Positions 6,923 through 15,146 of a stretch of 33,468 bases of DNA are shown here, in pieces (the first letter of the stretch is position 1; the number at the start of each line of letters is the position of its first letter). The stretch spans positions 1 through 33,468 of the forward strand of contig JADLCT010000084.1 of NCBI GenBank assembly GCA_020847045.1, read 5' to 3'. The DNA is from Bryobacterales bacterium. GTDB lineage: Bacteria; Acidobacteriota; Terriglobia; Bryobacterales; Bryobacteraceae. The position numbers were made by a program, and so were the translations under genes. The notes beneath the pieces are model-generated. The model saw only the letters and a program-made list of their open reading frames with translations, made no database searches and was not told the origin of the DNA.

Positions 6923-9031
6923 ATGCCCACCGAATCCAGCGCCCACTCACTCGATCAGTTCTTCCAGTTTTCGCTGCTGGGCATGATCGCCGCCGGTTAT
7001 GGCGCTGTCGCCACCTCCGGCTCGCTCGACCTGCCAAGCATCGTCCTGCCCGCCGCCGCCATGCTGGCGCGTCTGGCCACCGTGACAGGGCTGCTCCGCA
7101 TTTCGCTCTCTGAGCGCGCCGCGACCGCACTGGCCCTGGGCTACATCTTGTTCTACCCCGCCGACTACCTGTTCCTTTCGGCCGAGTTCCTCCGCTCCAC
7201 CGTCCATCTGGTTTTTTTCATCGGCTCGGTTCTGCTCCTGAAGGCCGCCACGCCCCGCGATTTCCGGCTGCTCGAGTTGATTGCTTTTCTGCAGATGCTG
7301 GCCGGCAGCGTGCTGTCCATCAACTCGCTCTACCTCCTGTTTCTCACCCTCTTTCTTCTGGCCTCGGTGGCCACGCTGGCCGCGGGCGAGGTGCGCTCCA
7401 AGCTCTCGGACCGCGCGCGGGTGGCCTGCGCCACGCTGCGCGGTGCACGCCGGGGACTCGCGTTCCTCAGCCTCTCCGCCTTTGCCGCCATCCTCGGCCT
7501 GGGCGTCATGTTCTTCGTCCTGTTGCCTCGCACCGCGCACGCCGCGCTGGCCCACCTGCTGCCGGGACGCTTCCATCTGGCGGGGTTTTCCAACGAGGTC
7601 ACGCTGGGACAGATTGGCGAGATCCGTCTCAGCTCCACACCGGTGATGCATGCCCGCCTGTATACGACGGCGGCGGGCGTAGACCTGAAGTGGCGTGGCG
7701 CCACTCTCGCGCAGTTCGATGGACGCCGTTGGTTCAACGAGGCCGACCGGGGCGAAACCATCCCCACGCTGAGAAACCAGGCGCGTCTGGCCACGCTCGA
7801 ACAGCAAAGCCGGCCAGGCCGGCGCATTCAGTACGAGGTGCAATTGAAGTCCGCCACCGACGACGTGCTCTTCTTTCTCGGCGTCCCGGAGATGATCTTC
7901 ATCGACTCGCCCCAGATCATCCGCACCTCGGCCGGCGGTTTCCGCACAGGCAGCCTCCGGCCGGCGCGCTATGAGGCCACGTCATTTCTCGACAGTCCTT
8001 TGACGCCGCCCTTGACGCCGCCGGTGCTGCCGGCCGAATCGCGCCGCATCCATCTGCAAACTCCTCTCATGGACCCGGCCGTCTCGCGACTGGCCCACAC
8101 TCTCACGGCTTCGCATCTCACCGGGGAGGCCAAGGCCCGCGTTCTCGAAAGTCACCTCCGCACACGCTACCGCTACACCACGCAACTCCTCTCGCAAACG
8201 GTGCGCGACCCAATCGCCTACTTTCTGTTCACCCGCCGCGAGGGACACTGCGAGTATTTTGCCTCGGCCATGGCCGTCATGCTCCGCACCATCGGCATTC
8301 CCTCCCGCATGGTCACGGGCTTCCAGAGCGGCACGTTCAATCCCATCTCGAACTGGTATCTGATCCGCTCCTCCGACGCCCATGCCTGGGTCGAGGCGTG
8401 GATCGACGGCCGTGGCTGGGTCACCTTCGACCCCACGCCCTCAGGCCCCGCGCCCGGACCCACGCCCTTCTGGCACTCCGCCTCGCTCTACCTGGACGCT
8501 CTCGAACTCTTCTGGCAGGACTGGGTGATGAGCTATGACATCGAGCGCCAGTTCATTCTCGCCAACCGCATCGGCCAGAACCTGAGTCTGCCCGCCTGGA
8601 CCGGCCAGGGGCCCACCGGCTACCTCCGCCAGGCCTGGCGGGAGCTGGCCTCGTCGATCGGCCGCCGCACCGCCGTGCTGGCCGCCTCAATCTGCGTGGC
8701 GCTCCTCCTGTTGTGGCTGTTCGCGCCGCGCCTGTGGACGTTGTGGCGGCGGCGGCGCACCGATCAGCGCCTCCGCAGCCGCCCCGCGCAGGCCTCCGAC
8801 GCCACGCTCCTGTATGAGCGCCTGCTGGCCGCCCTGCTGGCACAGGGCAACGAGAAGCCAGCCTGGCTCACGCCGCGTGAGTTCGCCCGGACGCTCGGAA
8901 ACTCGCCGCATGCGCCGCTCGTCCACGAGGCTACCGAGCTCTATCACGAGCTTCGCTACGGTGCGCGCAGCCAGCCCGTGCACCGTCTGCTCGACATTGT
9001 CACCACTCTCGAACGGAGCCAGCGCCCTTGA
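6923..9031 (+). CDS. TgpA-like membrane protein with periplasmic transglutaminase domain
   Basis: 702 residues with the architecture of the TgpA/DUF3488 family: a block of membrane helices in the first 200 or so residues (for example LGYILFYPADYLF and LSAFAAILGLGVMFFVLL), an extra-cytoplasmic region, a transglutaminase-like core, one further membrane helix near residues 585-605, and a cytoplasmic C-terminal tail of the DUF4129 type. The papain-like triad is readable: Cys443 in REGHCEYFASAM, His487 in DAHAWVEAW and Asp503 in VTFDPTP. Family members may act as transamidases or proteases on envelope proteins or peptides; the substrate is unknown. Genes for an AAA+ MoxR ATPase and a DUF58 protein, its frequent partners, are absent from this window. 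The flavoprotein gene begins within its stop codon. Confidence 0.92.
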   Translation: MPTESSAHSLDQFFQFSLLGMIAAGYGAVATSGSLDLPSIVLPAAAMLARLATVTGLLRISLSERAATALALGYILFYPADYLFLSAEFLRSTVHLVFFIGSVLLLKAATPRDFRLLELIAFLQMLAGSVLSINSLYLLFLTLFLLASVATLAAGEVRSKLSDRARVACATLRGARRGLAFLSLSAFAAILGLGVMFFVLLPRTAHAALAHLLPGRFHLAGFSNEVTLGQIGEIRLSSTPVMHARLYTTAAGVDLKWRGATLAQFDGRRWFNEADRGETIPTLRNQARLATLEQQSRPGRRIQYEVQLKSATDDVLFFLGVPEMIFIDSPQIIRTSAGGFRTGSLRPARYEATSFLDSPLTPPLTPPVLPAESRRIHLQTPLMDPAVSRLAHTLTASHLTGEAKARVLESHLRTRYRYTTQLLSQTVRDPIAYFLFTRREGHCEYFASAMAVMLRTIGIPSRMVTGFQSGTFNPISNWYLIRSSDAHAWVEAWIDGRGWVTFDPTPSGPAPGPTPFWHSASLYLDALELFWQDWVMSYDIERQFILANRIGQNLSLPAWTGQGPTGYLRQAWRELASSIGRRTAVLAASICVALLLLWLFAPRLWTLWRRRRTDQRLRSRPAQASDATLLYERLLAALLAQGNEKPAWLTPREFARTLGNSPHAPLVHEATELYHELRYGARSQPVHRLLDIVTTLERSQRP

Positions 9032-10533
9032 GCACTCCCTCCCGCCGCGGCTTTGCCACGGCCCTGATCGGCCTCACCGTAAAGGCCGAGTCCACCATCA
9101 CCGGCTCCTTCGCCGACCGCTCCACGGCGGCCGGCCACAAGCTCCGCGATCACGCCCGCTTCGCGGCGCCCGCGCGCCGGCTGCGCGTGCCGCTTGTCAT
9201 TGTGGGCGGCGGCTGCGCGGGACTGTGCGCGGCCTGGCGCCTGTTGAAGCATGGCTTCAAGGACTTTGTTCTACTCGAACTGGAGGACACGGCTGGTGGA
9301 AACGCGCGCCACGGCGAGAACGAGGTTTCCGCCTACCCCTGGGCCGCTCACTACCTGCCCGTTCCCGGACCGCATTCCACGGAGGTGCGCGAACTGTGCC
9401 AGGAGTTCGGCCTGCTCCGGGATGGCCATTGGGAGGAACGCCACCTCTGTCATTCGCCCCAGGAGCGGCTGTTTCTTCACGGCCGCTGGCAGGAGTCACT
9501 CGAACCCGACATCGGTTCCAACAAGCGCGACCACTCGCAGTTCCGCCGGTTTCAACAGTTGATCGAGGAGGCCCGCGCCTCCGGCCAGTTCACCATCCCG
9601 ATGCAGCGCGGCGCTCCTGCCTCGTCGCCCCTCGACCAGATCTCCTTCGACCAGTGGCTCCGCTCCCACGAGTTCGATTCGGAATACCTGCACTGGTACT
9701 GCAACTACGCCACGCGGGACGACTACGGCTCGCTCGCCGCCGGCACCTCGGCCTGGGCGGGCATTCATTACTTCGCCGCCCGCGAACCTGAGGACAAAGG
9801 TCCGCTTACCTGGCCCGAAGGCAACGGATGGCTGGTTGGCAAGCTGATGGAGCGCGTGCGGCCCTATGTGCGCACGGGCCAGATGGCGCATCGCATCGAG
9901 CGCCACGGCACGGGCCGCCGTGTCTACGCAGGCGACACCCTGTATGAGTGCGACACCGTCATTTTCGCCGCGCCCAGCTTCCTGGCGGCGTATCTCATCG
10001 AAGATGCCCCGCCCTCGCCCCCGCTGGAGTACTCACCCTGGCTGGTTGCCAATCTCACGCTGGAACGGCCCCCCGAAGAGCGCGGCTATCCACTGTGCTG
10101 GGACAACGTGCTCTATAACTCGGCCGCACTGGGCTACGTGAACGCCACGCACCAGTCGCTGGCCACCTACCAGGAACGGAACGTCTGGACCTACTACTGG
10201 GCCCTGGCCTCGGCCACACCCGCCACCGCGCGCCGCACGCTGATCGAGCGCCCATGGGTGCAATGGCGCGACCTGATCCTGGACGACCTGCGGCGCGCCC
10301 ACCCCAACATCCGCTCTTGTGTCTCCCGGATCGACATTATGCGTCTGGGCCACGCGATGCCGCGCCCGGCGCCGGGATTCCTCGCGTCCAAAGCGCGGCT
10401 TGCCCTGGCCGCGCAGGAAAGGTCGCTGCTGTACGCGCACTCCGACCTGAGCGGCCTCTCCTTGTTTGAAGAGGCGCAGTACCACGGCTACCGGGCGGCG
10501 GACAAGTTTCTGAAGCGCGCCAACCGCGGGTGA
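9028..10533 (+). CDS. FAD-dependent oxidoreductase, flavin amine oxidase-like
   Basis: About 501 residues. A Rossmann dinucleotide-binding motif is clear at about residues 56-90 (LVIVGGGCAGLCAAWRLL, then the acidic end VLLELEDTAGGNA), as in NAD(P)-binding/amine-oxidase-type flavoproteins. A second FAD contact resembling TVIFAAPSFLAAYLI appears around residues 310-325. The TTG start at 9028-9030 overlaps the previous TGA and has GGAG nine nt upstream; there is no better ATG. The N-terminus, SRRGFATALIG, resembles a Tat motif, but the following segment is only weakly hydrophobic, so export is uncertain. The tight overlap suggests co-expression with the transglutaminase. The substrate cannot be read from the sequence. 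Confidence 0.85.
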   Translation: MSTPSRRGFATALIGLTVKAESTITGSFADRSTAAGHKLRDHARFAAPARRLRVPLVIVGGGCAGLCAAWRLLKHGFKDFVLLELEDTAGGNARHGENEVSAYPWAAHYLPVPGPHSTEVRELCQEFGLLRDGHWEERHLCHSPQERLFLHGRWQESLEPDIGSNKRDHSQFRRFQQLIEEARASGQFTIPMQRGAPASSPLDQISFDQWLRSHEFDSEYLHWYCNYATRDDYGSLAAGTSAWAGIHYFAAREPEDKGPLTWPEGNGWLVGKLMERVRPYVRTGQMAHRIERHGTGRRVYAGDTLYECDTVIFAAPSFLAAYLIEDAPPSPPLEYSPWLVANLTLERPPEERGYPLCWDNVLYNSAALGYVNATHQSLATYQERNVWTYYWALASATPATARRTLIERPWVQWRDLILDDLRRAHPNIRSCVSRIDIMRLGHAMPRPAPGFLASKARLALAAQERSLLYAHSDLSGLSLFEEAQYHGYRAADKFLKRANRG

Positions 10534-10552
10534 GAGCCTCGCGGGCTGGACA

Positions 10553-11182
10553 CTACCGGTACTTCCTGAGCACGGCCAGCACGCGCCCCTGCACCTGTAC
10601 GTCCGAGGCCGGACGCATAATCGGCGACATCGCCGCGTTGGCGGGCTGCAAGCGCACCATCCCCTCGGCTTCCTGATAGAAGCGCTTCAGCGTTGTCTCC
10701 ATGCCGCCCACCAGCGCCACCACGATTTCACCATTGCGCGCCTGGTTGACCTTTTCCACCAGCACGTAATCGCCTTCGCAGATGTGGTCCTCGATCATCG
10801 ATTCGCCGCGCACCTGCAGAGCGAAGGTGTTCCCGGCGCCCACGAAATCGCCGAAGTTCAGCGTCTCGGTGTTTTCAAACGTCTCCACCGGAGCGCCGGC
10901 CGCAATCCGCCCGGCGAGCGGAATTTCCAGCGCCGCCGCAGGCATCCGGCTTTCCGGACGCTCATTGAAATACTTCTGTGACAACTCAAGTGACCGGCTT
11001 TGGTTAAAGGTGCGGATCAGATAGCCGCGCGCCTCCAGCGCCGAAATGTGTTTGTGCACGGTCGCCAGCGAAGCCAGTCCCAGCCCGCGCGCGATCTCTT
11101 CGTAGCTTGGACAATACCCGTTCTGATTCACAAATTGTGCAATGAAGTCCAGAACTTCCTTCTGCCGCGGAGTTAGCGCCAT
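10553..11182 (-). CDS. lexA: LexA repressor, SOS regulator
   Basis: The 209-residue product has the canonical two-domain structure. A winged-helix DNA-binding domain begins MALTPRQKEVLDFI and contains SYEEIARGLGLASLATVHKH, with the recognition helix over ASLATVHKHISAL. The C-terminal S24 self-cleavage domain has the scissile Ala90-Gly91 bond in PLAGRIAAGAPVE, the catalytic Ser128 in RGESMIEDHI and Lys166 in TTLKRF, so RecA-stimulated autocleavage should be intact. The ATG at 11182 is preceded by AAGGAG four nt away; an in-frame extension upstream to 11377 overlaps the neighbouring sulfatase and lacks a LexA-like sequence. The AT-rich upstream region holds a direct-repeat candidate operator (11254-11269), suggesting autoregulation. 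It is convergent with the flavoprotein gene, 19 bp apart. Confidence 0.97.
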   Translation of the reverse strand: MALTPRQKEVLDFIAQFVNQNGYCPSYEEIARGLGLASLATVHKHISALEARGYLIRTFNQSRSLELSQKYFNERPESRMPAAALEIPLAGRIAAGAPVETFENTETLNFGDFVGAGNTFALQVRGESMIEDHICEGDYVLVEKVNQARNGEIVVALVGGMETTLKRFYQEAEGMVRLQPANAAMSPIMRPASDVQVQGRVLAVLRKYR

Positions 11183-11253
11183 GGTTCTCCTTTTCTTCCC
11201 GAGGGCTCGCTTATTATTTTGGCGAAGACGGTGAAAATTTGCAAGAAAAAAGG

Positions 11254-11269
11254 CGAACAATAAACGAAA
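11254..11269 (-). promoter_or_regulatory. Candidate LexA operator, direct repeat TTTC-N7-GTTC
   Basis: On the minus strand, upstream of lexA, the sequence reads TTTCGTTTATTGTTCG: two (G/T)TTCG half-sites whose starts are 11 bp apart. This matches, with one mismatch, the GTTC-N7-GTTC direct-repeat operator described for alphaproteobacterial LexA. It lies 72-87 bp before the lexA ATG in an A/T-rich island. Binding is inferred, and the operator type for this lineage is not something I can confirm. Confidence 0.4.
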
Positions 11270-11294
11270 CAAAAATAAGCAGAAATGTTTTTGC

Positions 11295-12638
11295 CTACGC
11301 CCGCGCGAAGCCGTCTCCCGTCTTCCGGCTCCACTCGGACAGCATGGCGCGGTGACGTTCCAACTCCTGTTTCGCACTGCTTTCGCCCGCCAGGTTCACC
11401 ACCTCGCCGGGATCCTTTTGCAGGTCGAACAACTGTTCGGCCCGCTCGCCGGTCCGGAAAACGATGTACTTGTAGCGTTCGCTCCGCACCATTCTGCCGT
11501 CTCTTTGCTCGTCGCGGTATCGCAACTCGCTCACCACGTACGGGCGCGAGGCTTCGGTGCGCAAATCCAGGCCGCGCATCTCTTCCGGACCGTTGATGCC
11601 CGCGTGGCCGCACAGCGTCGGCAGAATGTCCAGCAGCGAGACGAGGCGCTCGGAGACGCCGCGCCGCACGCCGGGTCCTGCCAGCACGAACGGCACGTGG
11701 ACGCTCTCCTCATACAGCGAAGCCTTTTGCACCCAGCGATGAGCGCCCAGCCCCTCGCCATGATCGGAGGTGAAACAGACGACGGTTTTCGCGGCCAATC
11801 CGGAATCCCGCAGGGCCTCGAGAACGGTGCCGATGTGGTGGTCCACGGCTTCCACCATGCGGTAGTAGTCGTGCAGGTACTCACGGACATCGTTCTTCCA
11901 CCATTCGGCGGCGATTGCCACTGCCTGCGACATGGTGTCGTAGCCCGAGGTCCTGTGGAACCGGACCGCCTCGGGTTCGCCGGCCTCCAGGCCCATGTTC
12001 GCGGGCGCGGGTGGGAAGCGCCGCGGGTTGGCATGGCTTCTCGTCCCCTTGTGCTGCCGTATCCACTCGCAGATATCATGCGGGTTCATGAACGAGGCCA
12101 CCATCAGGAACGGCTCGCGCGGTTTGCGCCGTAGCCATTGCGAGCAGGCATGAGCCACGGGCTCATCCATATCCTTCCCATAGGTGCTGCCGCCCACCAG
12201 TTTTTCGAATGCCGTCATGCCGTCGAACGGTTTCGGCAGATGCCATTTCCCCGCGTACACCGTTTGATAGCCCGCGGCGGTGAACACCTCGCCCATCGTG
12301 GGCATCCCGGCGCGAATCGAGCGTCCGTTCACCTCCACGCCCGTTTCGTGCGGCATGCGCGAGGTGAAGATGCTCGAACGCGAGGGCGAGCACACCGGAT
12401 AGGCACAGTAGGCGTTGGTGAACACCTGCCCGCGCGCCGCCAGCGAGTCCATGGCGGGGGTTTTCAGGTACGGGTTGCCGGCGCCCGACCAGGCTTCGTG
12501 GGACTGCTGGTCGGTCATCAGCAAAAGAAGGTTGGGCCGCTCCACGGCGGCCTCGTCCTCAGGCGAAAAAGCGGGCGCAGCCTGCATCGCCGCGCCCGCC
12601 AGAATGGTCCGTCTTGTGAAGGCCCGCGTCGTGGTCAC
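11295..12638 (-). CDS. Secreted sulfatase, formylglycine type
   Basis: 447 residues from a GTG at 12636-12638. It hydrolyses sulfate esters, probably on polysaccharides, after export. The N-terminus TRAFTRRTILAGAAMQAAP looks like a short Tat or Sec signal. The formylglycine site is Cys83 in CSPSR (83-87), followed by SSIFTSRMPHETG. The metal-binding segment near the N-terminus reads LLLLMTDQQ, with TDQ replacing the common DDQ; the later TSDHGEGLGAHR supplies the second metal-binding pair. The C-terminal LFDLQKDPGEVVNLAG is typical of the family. Conversion of Cys to formylglycine needs a maturation enzyme not encoded here. The start codon is placed 6 nt after a TATGAT box, suggesting a leaderless mRNA. 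It lies 32 bp after the VIT-vWA gene on the same strand. Confidence 0.93.
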   Translation of the reverse strand: MTTTRAFTRRTILAGAAMQAAPAFSPEDEAAVERPNLLLLMTDQQSHEAWSGAGNPYLKTPAMDSLAARGQVFTNAYCAYPVCSPSRSSIFTSRMPHETGVEVNGRSIRAGMPTMGEVFTAAGYQTVYAGKWHLPKPFDGMTAFEKLVGGSTYGKDMDEPVAHACSQWLRRKPREPFLMVASFMNPHDICEWIRQHKGTRSHANPRRFPPAPANMGLEAGEPEAVRFHRTSGYDTMSQAVAIAAEWWKNDVREYLHDYYRMVEAVDHHIGTVLEALRDSGLAAKTVVCFTSDHGEGLGAHRWVQKASLYEESVHVPFVLAGPGVRRGVSERLVSLLDILPTLCGHAGINGPEEMRGLDLRTEASRPYVVSELRYRDEQRDGRMVRSERYKYIVFRTGERAEQLFDLQKDPGEVVNLAGESSAKQELERHRAMLSEWSRKTGDGFARA

Positions 12639-12644
12639 GCCGCG

Positions 12645-12650
12645 ATCATA
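12645..12650 (-). promoter_or_regulatory. -10 box placed for a leaderless sulfatase mRNA
   Basis: On the minus strand TATGAT is followed by six nucleotides and then the GTG start at 12638. A transcript initiating 6-7 nt after the box would begin at or next to the start codon. There is no Shine-Dalgarno sequence between them. The box lies in the 32-bp gap after the VIT-vWA gene, so the sulfatase could be expressed independently of that gene. Confidence 0.45.
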
Positions 12651-12670
12651 CCGCACGGACCACGCGCATT

Positions 12671-15034
12671 CTACGGCTGGCCCATATCGAAGCTCACATA
12701 GATGACGGCGGCCACGCGGGCCAGCGTCTCCAATTTTTCCGCGTCGATTGTGCCCAGCACCAGTTTTGCGCCGTCCGGTTGCGAGGCCACCGTCAACCCC
12801 GCGGCTTTCAGTTGCCGCAGAACTTCTGACGAGGCGTCCGACAACCACACCTTCACGCGCACCTGGCCCGTCTTGCCGAGCAGCGCCGCGTCCAGCTTGG
12901 CCGCCGCGCCCGCCCGCACCCGCTCCTTATCCATCGAGGCGCGGATCTCCTGCCGCGGCGAGGAGGGCGGCGCGGCCGTGGGCGCGGGAGCACCGCCCCG
13001 AAAGCCGATCGCACTCCCCAAGCTCCTGTTCATGGTCGCGCCCGCATAAGCCGCCTGGTCCCGCTTCTCCGGGCTCGCGCCGAACACGCCTTCGTGGCTC
13101 ACGCCGCTGGGCATCTCCACGGGCACGTCGATCCGCATCAGTTGTCCGCCCTCGGTCACCACCTTTTCCTCCACGGCCACGAAGCTGGTGAACTGCGTCA
13201 GCATCCGGTAGTCCAGGCCCAGTTTCGTGATCTGCGCCTTGAGACCTTCGTTCACAGAGCCGCGCTGCAGCCCTTGCCAGTCCTGGCTCATCAGATCATC
13301 CACCTTGGCGCGCGCCCAGAGCGTGGCCAGGACGTCGTGTTCCGGCTGCTCACCGGGGAAGACCACATGCACCTCGCGCGACCAGGGGCGTCCGGCCAGC
13401 TTGCCACGCACACGCAGCGTGCCGCTGCCCGGCGCGTCGTAGCGTCCTTTGATCACCAGCGGTTTCGCGCTGAACAGATCCGGCAGCCGCTTCGGATACA
13501 CCTCGCTGGCGGCCAGCCCGCCCCAGTCCAGTTCGAGATCGGTCAATAACGGCGTCCTGACGCGTTCGTGGAACCGTTTGGCCGCCGCCGATCCGTCGTC
13601 GTTCAGGGCGACATACTCCACTTCGCCGCGCGACTCTTCCGCCATCTTGTCCAACAGGAAGCGGTTCACCGAGCTGCCAACGCCAAAGCTGAAGACGCGG
13701 GCGTTGGGATACCGTTTCACTTCGCCGATGACCTCCATGTCGTTGCCCACATAGCCGTCGGTGAGGAAGCACACCACGCGAAGATGCTCCTGGCTGCGGG
13801 AGGGCTCCAGCGCCGCGCGGATCGCCTTCATCATCTCCGTACCGCCGCCGCCGGACCGCGACAGCAGGAACCGCTGCGCCGCCTCTACGTTGGCCGCAGT
13901 GGCCGGGACGGGTTGCGGAAACAGGATGTGCGTGTCGCCGGCGAAGGTGATCAGGTTGAAGGTGTCCCGCTCATGCAAGCCGTCCATGGCCAGCTTGATC
14001 ACCTCTTTCGCCTTCTCGATGGGGAAGCCGGACATGGAGCCCGAGGTGTCCAGCACGAAGACAATCTCCTTTGGCGTGATCTCGCGTTCGGCCGGCCGGG
14101 CGGGCGGCTGCAGCAGGAAGGTGAAGAAGCCGCCGCGCGCGTCACGGTGCGTCAGCAGCGCATCGGCCACCTGGCGGCCGGCCACGGCCCAGCTCATGCG
14201 AAAGTCCTTGTTCGGTATCTCGTGGGCGCTGCGCAGGCGCAACTCGGCGCGGCGCGCGTCTTTTCTCACAATGTCCACTTCGTGCGACGAGGAGTTCACA
14301 GACTCGATGGGCACGCCGGCGTCCAGCGCCACCGACAGCGAGATGTCATGTCCGGCGCGCGTTCCCTTGGCCGCCACCGGGGGAGTGATTTTCGAGGCGT
14401 CCGGAACCTGGCCGGTGTCCGGTGACCGGCCTCCGCCGGACTGCCCCGCCGCGGCTCCCGGAATGTAGCGCGGACCCACCACCATGGGAAATGCGAACGA
14501 ATAGCTGCCGTCCTCGTAGGAGAGCGACTCGACGTAGCTGATCTCGATTTTCACTTTGGCTCCCGGCGGTATGTTCGCCACGGACTGCGTGAAGATATTC
14601 GGCCGCTCCTGGTCCAGCAGACTGGCCAGCCAGCCGCGGCTCCGCGCGTCCTCATAGATCCTCTTCGCCTCGTCCTTCGGCTTGATGCGCCCCTTCACCA
14701 CACGCTCGCCAATCCGCATGGTCATGTCGTCCACGGCCGCCCGCTGCGACAACGGAAACGTGTAGACCGCTTCGATCGCCGTGGCGTGCGGATTGGTGAA
14801 CTCCTGCGTCACGTTCACCCGCGCCAGCGGCCCGCTCACCCCGACCCGCACGCTGGTGTGCTCCAGCGGGCACTGCCCCATGGATTTGCCGTCGCGGTCC
14901 ACCGCGTTCAACGCGCCTGAGTTGGACTCGCCCGCCGGCGCGTCCGCCTTGGATTCCGTCTTGTCCGTCCTGGTCCCGAGAGCCACGCCGAACAGGGCCA
15001 GCATCGCCAGGGAAAGTGCTTTCTCGATTGCCAT
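12671..15034 (-). CDS. Exported VIT domain and von Willebrand factor A domain protein
   Basis: 787 residues. A hydrophobic N-terminus (AIEKALSLAMLALFGVALG) predicts export or anchoring. A VIT (inter-alpha-trypsin inhibitor-like) domain spans about residues 55-180, with VNVTQEFTNP, AVYTFPL and PPGAKVKIEISYVE. A vWA domain spans about 322-495 with a complete metal-ion-dependent adhesion site: DTSGSMSG (329-336), Thr399 in GGGGTEMM and Asp426 in FLTDGYVG. The C-terminal 250 or so residues include linkers and a domain ending VAAVIYVSFDMGQP with no recognised motif. Such proteins probably mediate protein-protein contacts at the cell envelope. A strong GAGGAGGA ribosome binding site precedes the ATG. 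It follows the ECF sigma/anti-sigma pair by 112 bp on the same strand and is a likely target or partner of it. Confidence 0.92.
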   Translation of the reverse strand: MAIEKALSLAMLALFGVALGTRTDKTESKADAPAGESNSGALNAVDRDGKSMGQCPLEHTSVRVGVSGPLARVNVTQEFTNPHATAIEAVYTFPLSQRAAVDDMTMRIGERVVKGRIKPKDEAKRIYEDARSRGWLASLLDQERPNIFTQSVANIPPGAKVKIEISYVESLSYEDGSYSFAFPMVVGPRYIPGAAAGQSGGGRSPDTGQVPDASKITPPVAAKGTRAGHDISLSVALDAGVPIESVNSSSHEVDIVRKDARRAELRLRSAHEIPNKDFRMSWAVAGRQVADALLTHRDARGGFFTFLLQPPARPAEREITPKEIVFVLDTSGSMSGFPIEKAKEVIKLAMDGLHERDTFNLITFAGDTHILFPQPVPATAANVEAAQRFLLSRSGGGGTEMMKAIRAALEPSRSQEHLRVVCFLTDGYVGNDMEVIGEVKRYPNARVFSFGVGSSVNRFLLDKMAEESRGEVEYVALNDDGSAAAKRFHERVRTPLLTDLELDWGGLAASEVYPKRLPDLFSAKPLVIKGRYDAPGSGTLRVRGKLAGRPWSREVHVVFPGEQPEHDVLATLWARAKVDDLMSQDWQGLQRGSVNEGLKAQITKLGLDYRMLTQFTSFVAVEEKVVTEGGQLMRIDVPVEMPSGVSHEGVFGASPEKRDQAAYAGATMNRSLGSAIGFRGGAPAPTAAPPSSPRQEIRASMDKERVRAGAAAKLDAALLGKTGQVRVKVWLSDASSEVLRQLKAAGLTVASQPDGAKLVLGTIDAEKLETLARVAAVIYVSFDMGQP

Positions 15035-15146
15035 ATCGTTCCTCCTCGTTCACCCGGGCCATCTGCCCGTCACAGGAGGAATGCCGCCACGAGGCGGAGT
15101 CTTTCACGATTGCGGCAGGATTTTTCGCGCGGCGCGCGGGGCGCGG
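15035..15146 (-). promoter_or_regulatory. Leader region of the VIT-vWA gene
   Basis: This 112-bp gap lies between the anti-sigma-like gene and the VIT-vWA gene. It contains the GAGGAGGA ribosome binding site directly upstream of the ATG, plus a second CAGGAGGA-like purine run about 45 bp further up. No convincing -10/-35 pair or terminator hairpin is visible, so read-through from the sigma operon is plausible. Confidence 0.35.

Noticed and set aside
10534..10552. Small inverted repeat between the flavoprotein gene and lexA
   Set aside because: AGCC/GGCT is only 4 bp with no T-run; too weak to call a terminator.
11183..11377. N-terminal extension of LexA
   Set aside because: The in-frame extension is Phe/Leu- and Arg-rich, overlaps the sulfatase gene and would pass through the candidate operator; the ATG at 11182 has a ribosome binding site and the normal LexA start.
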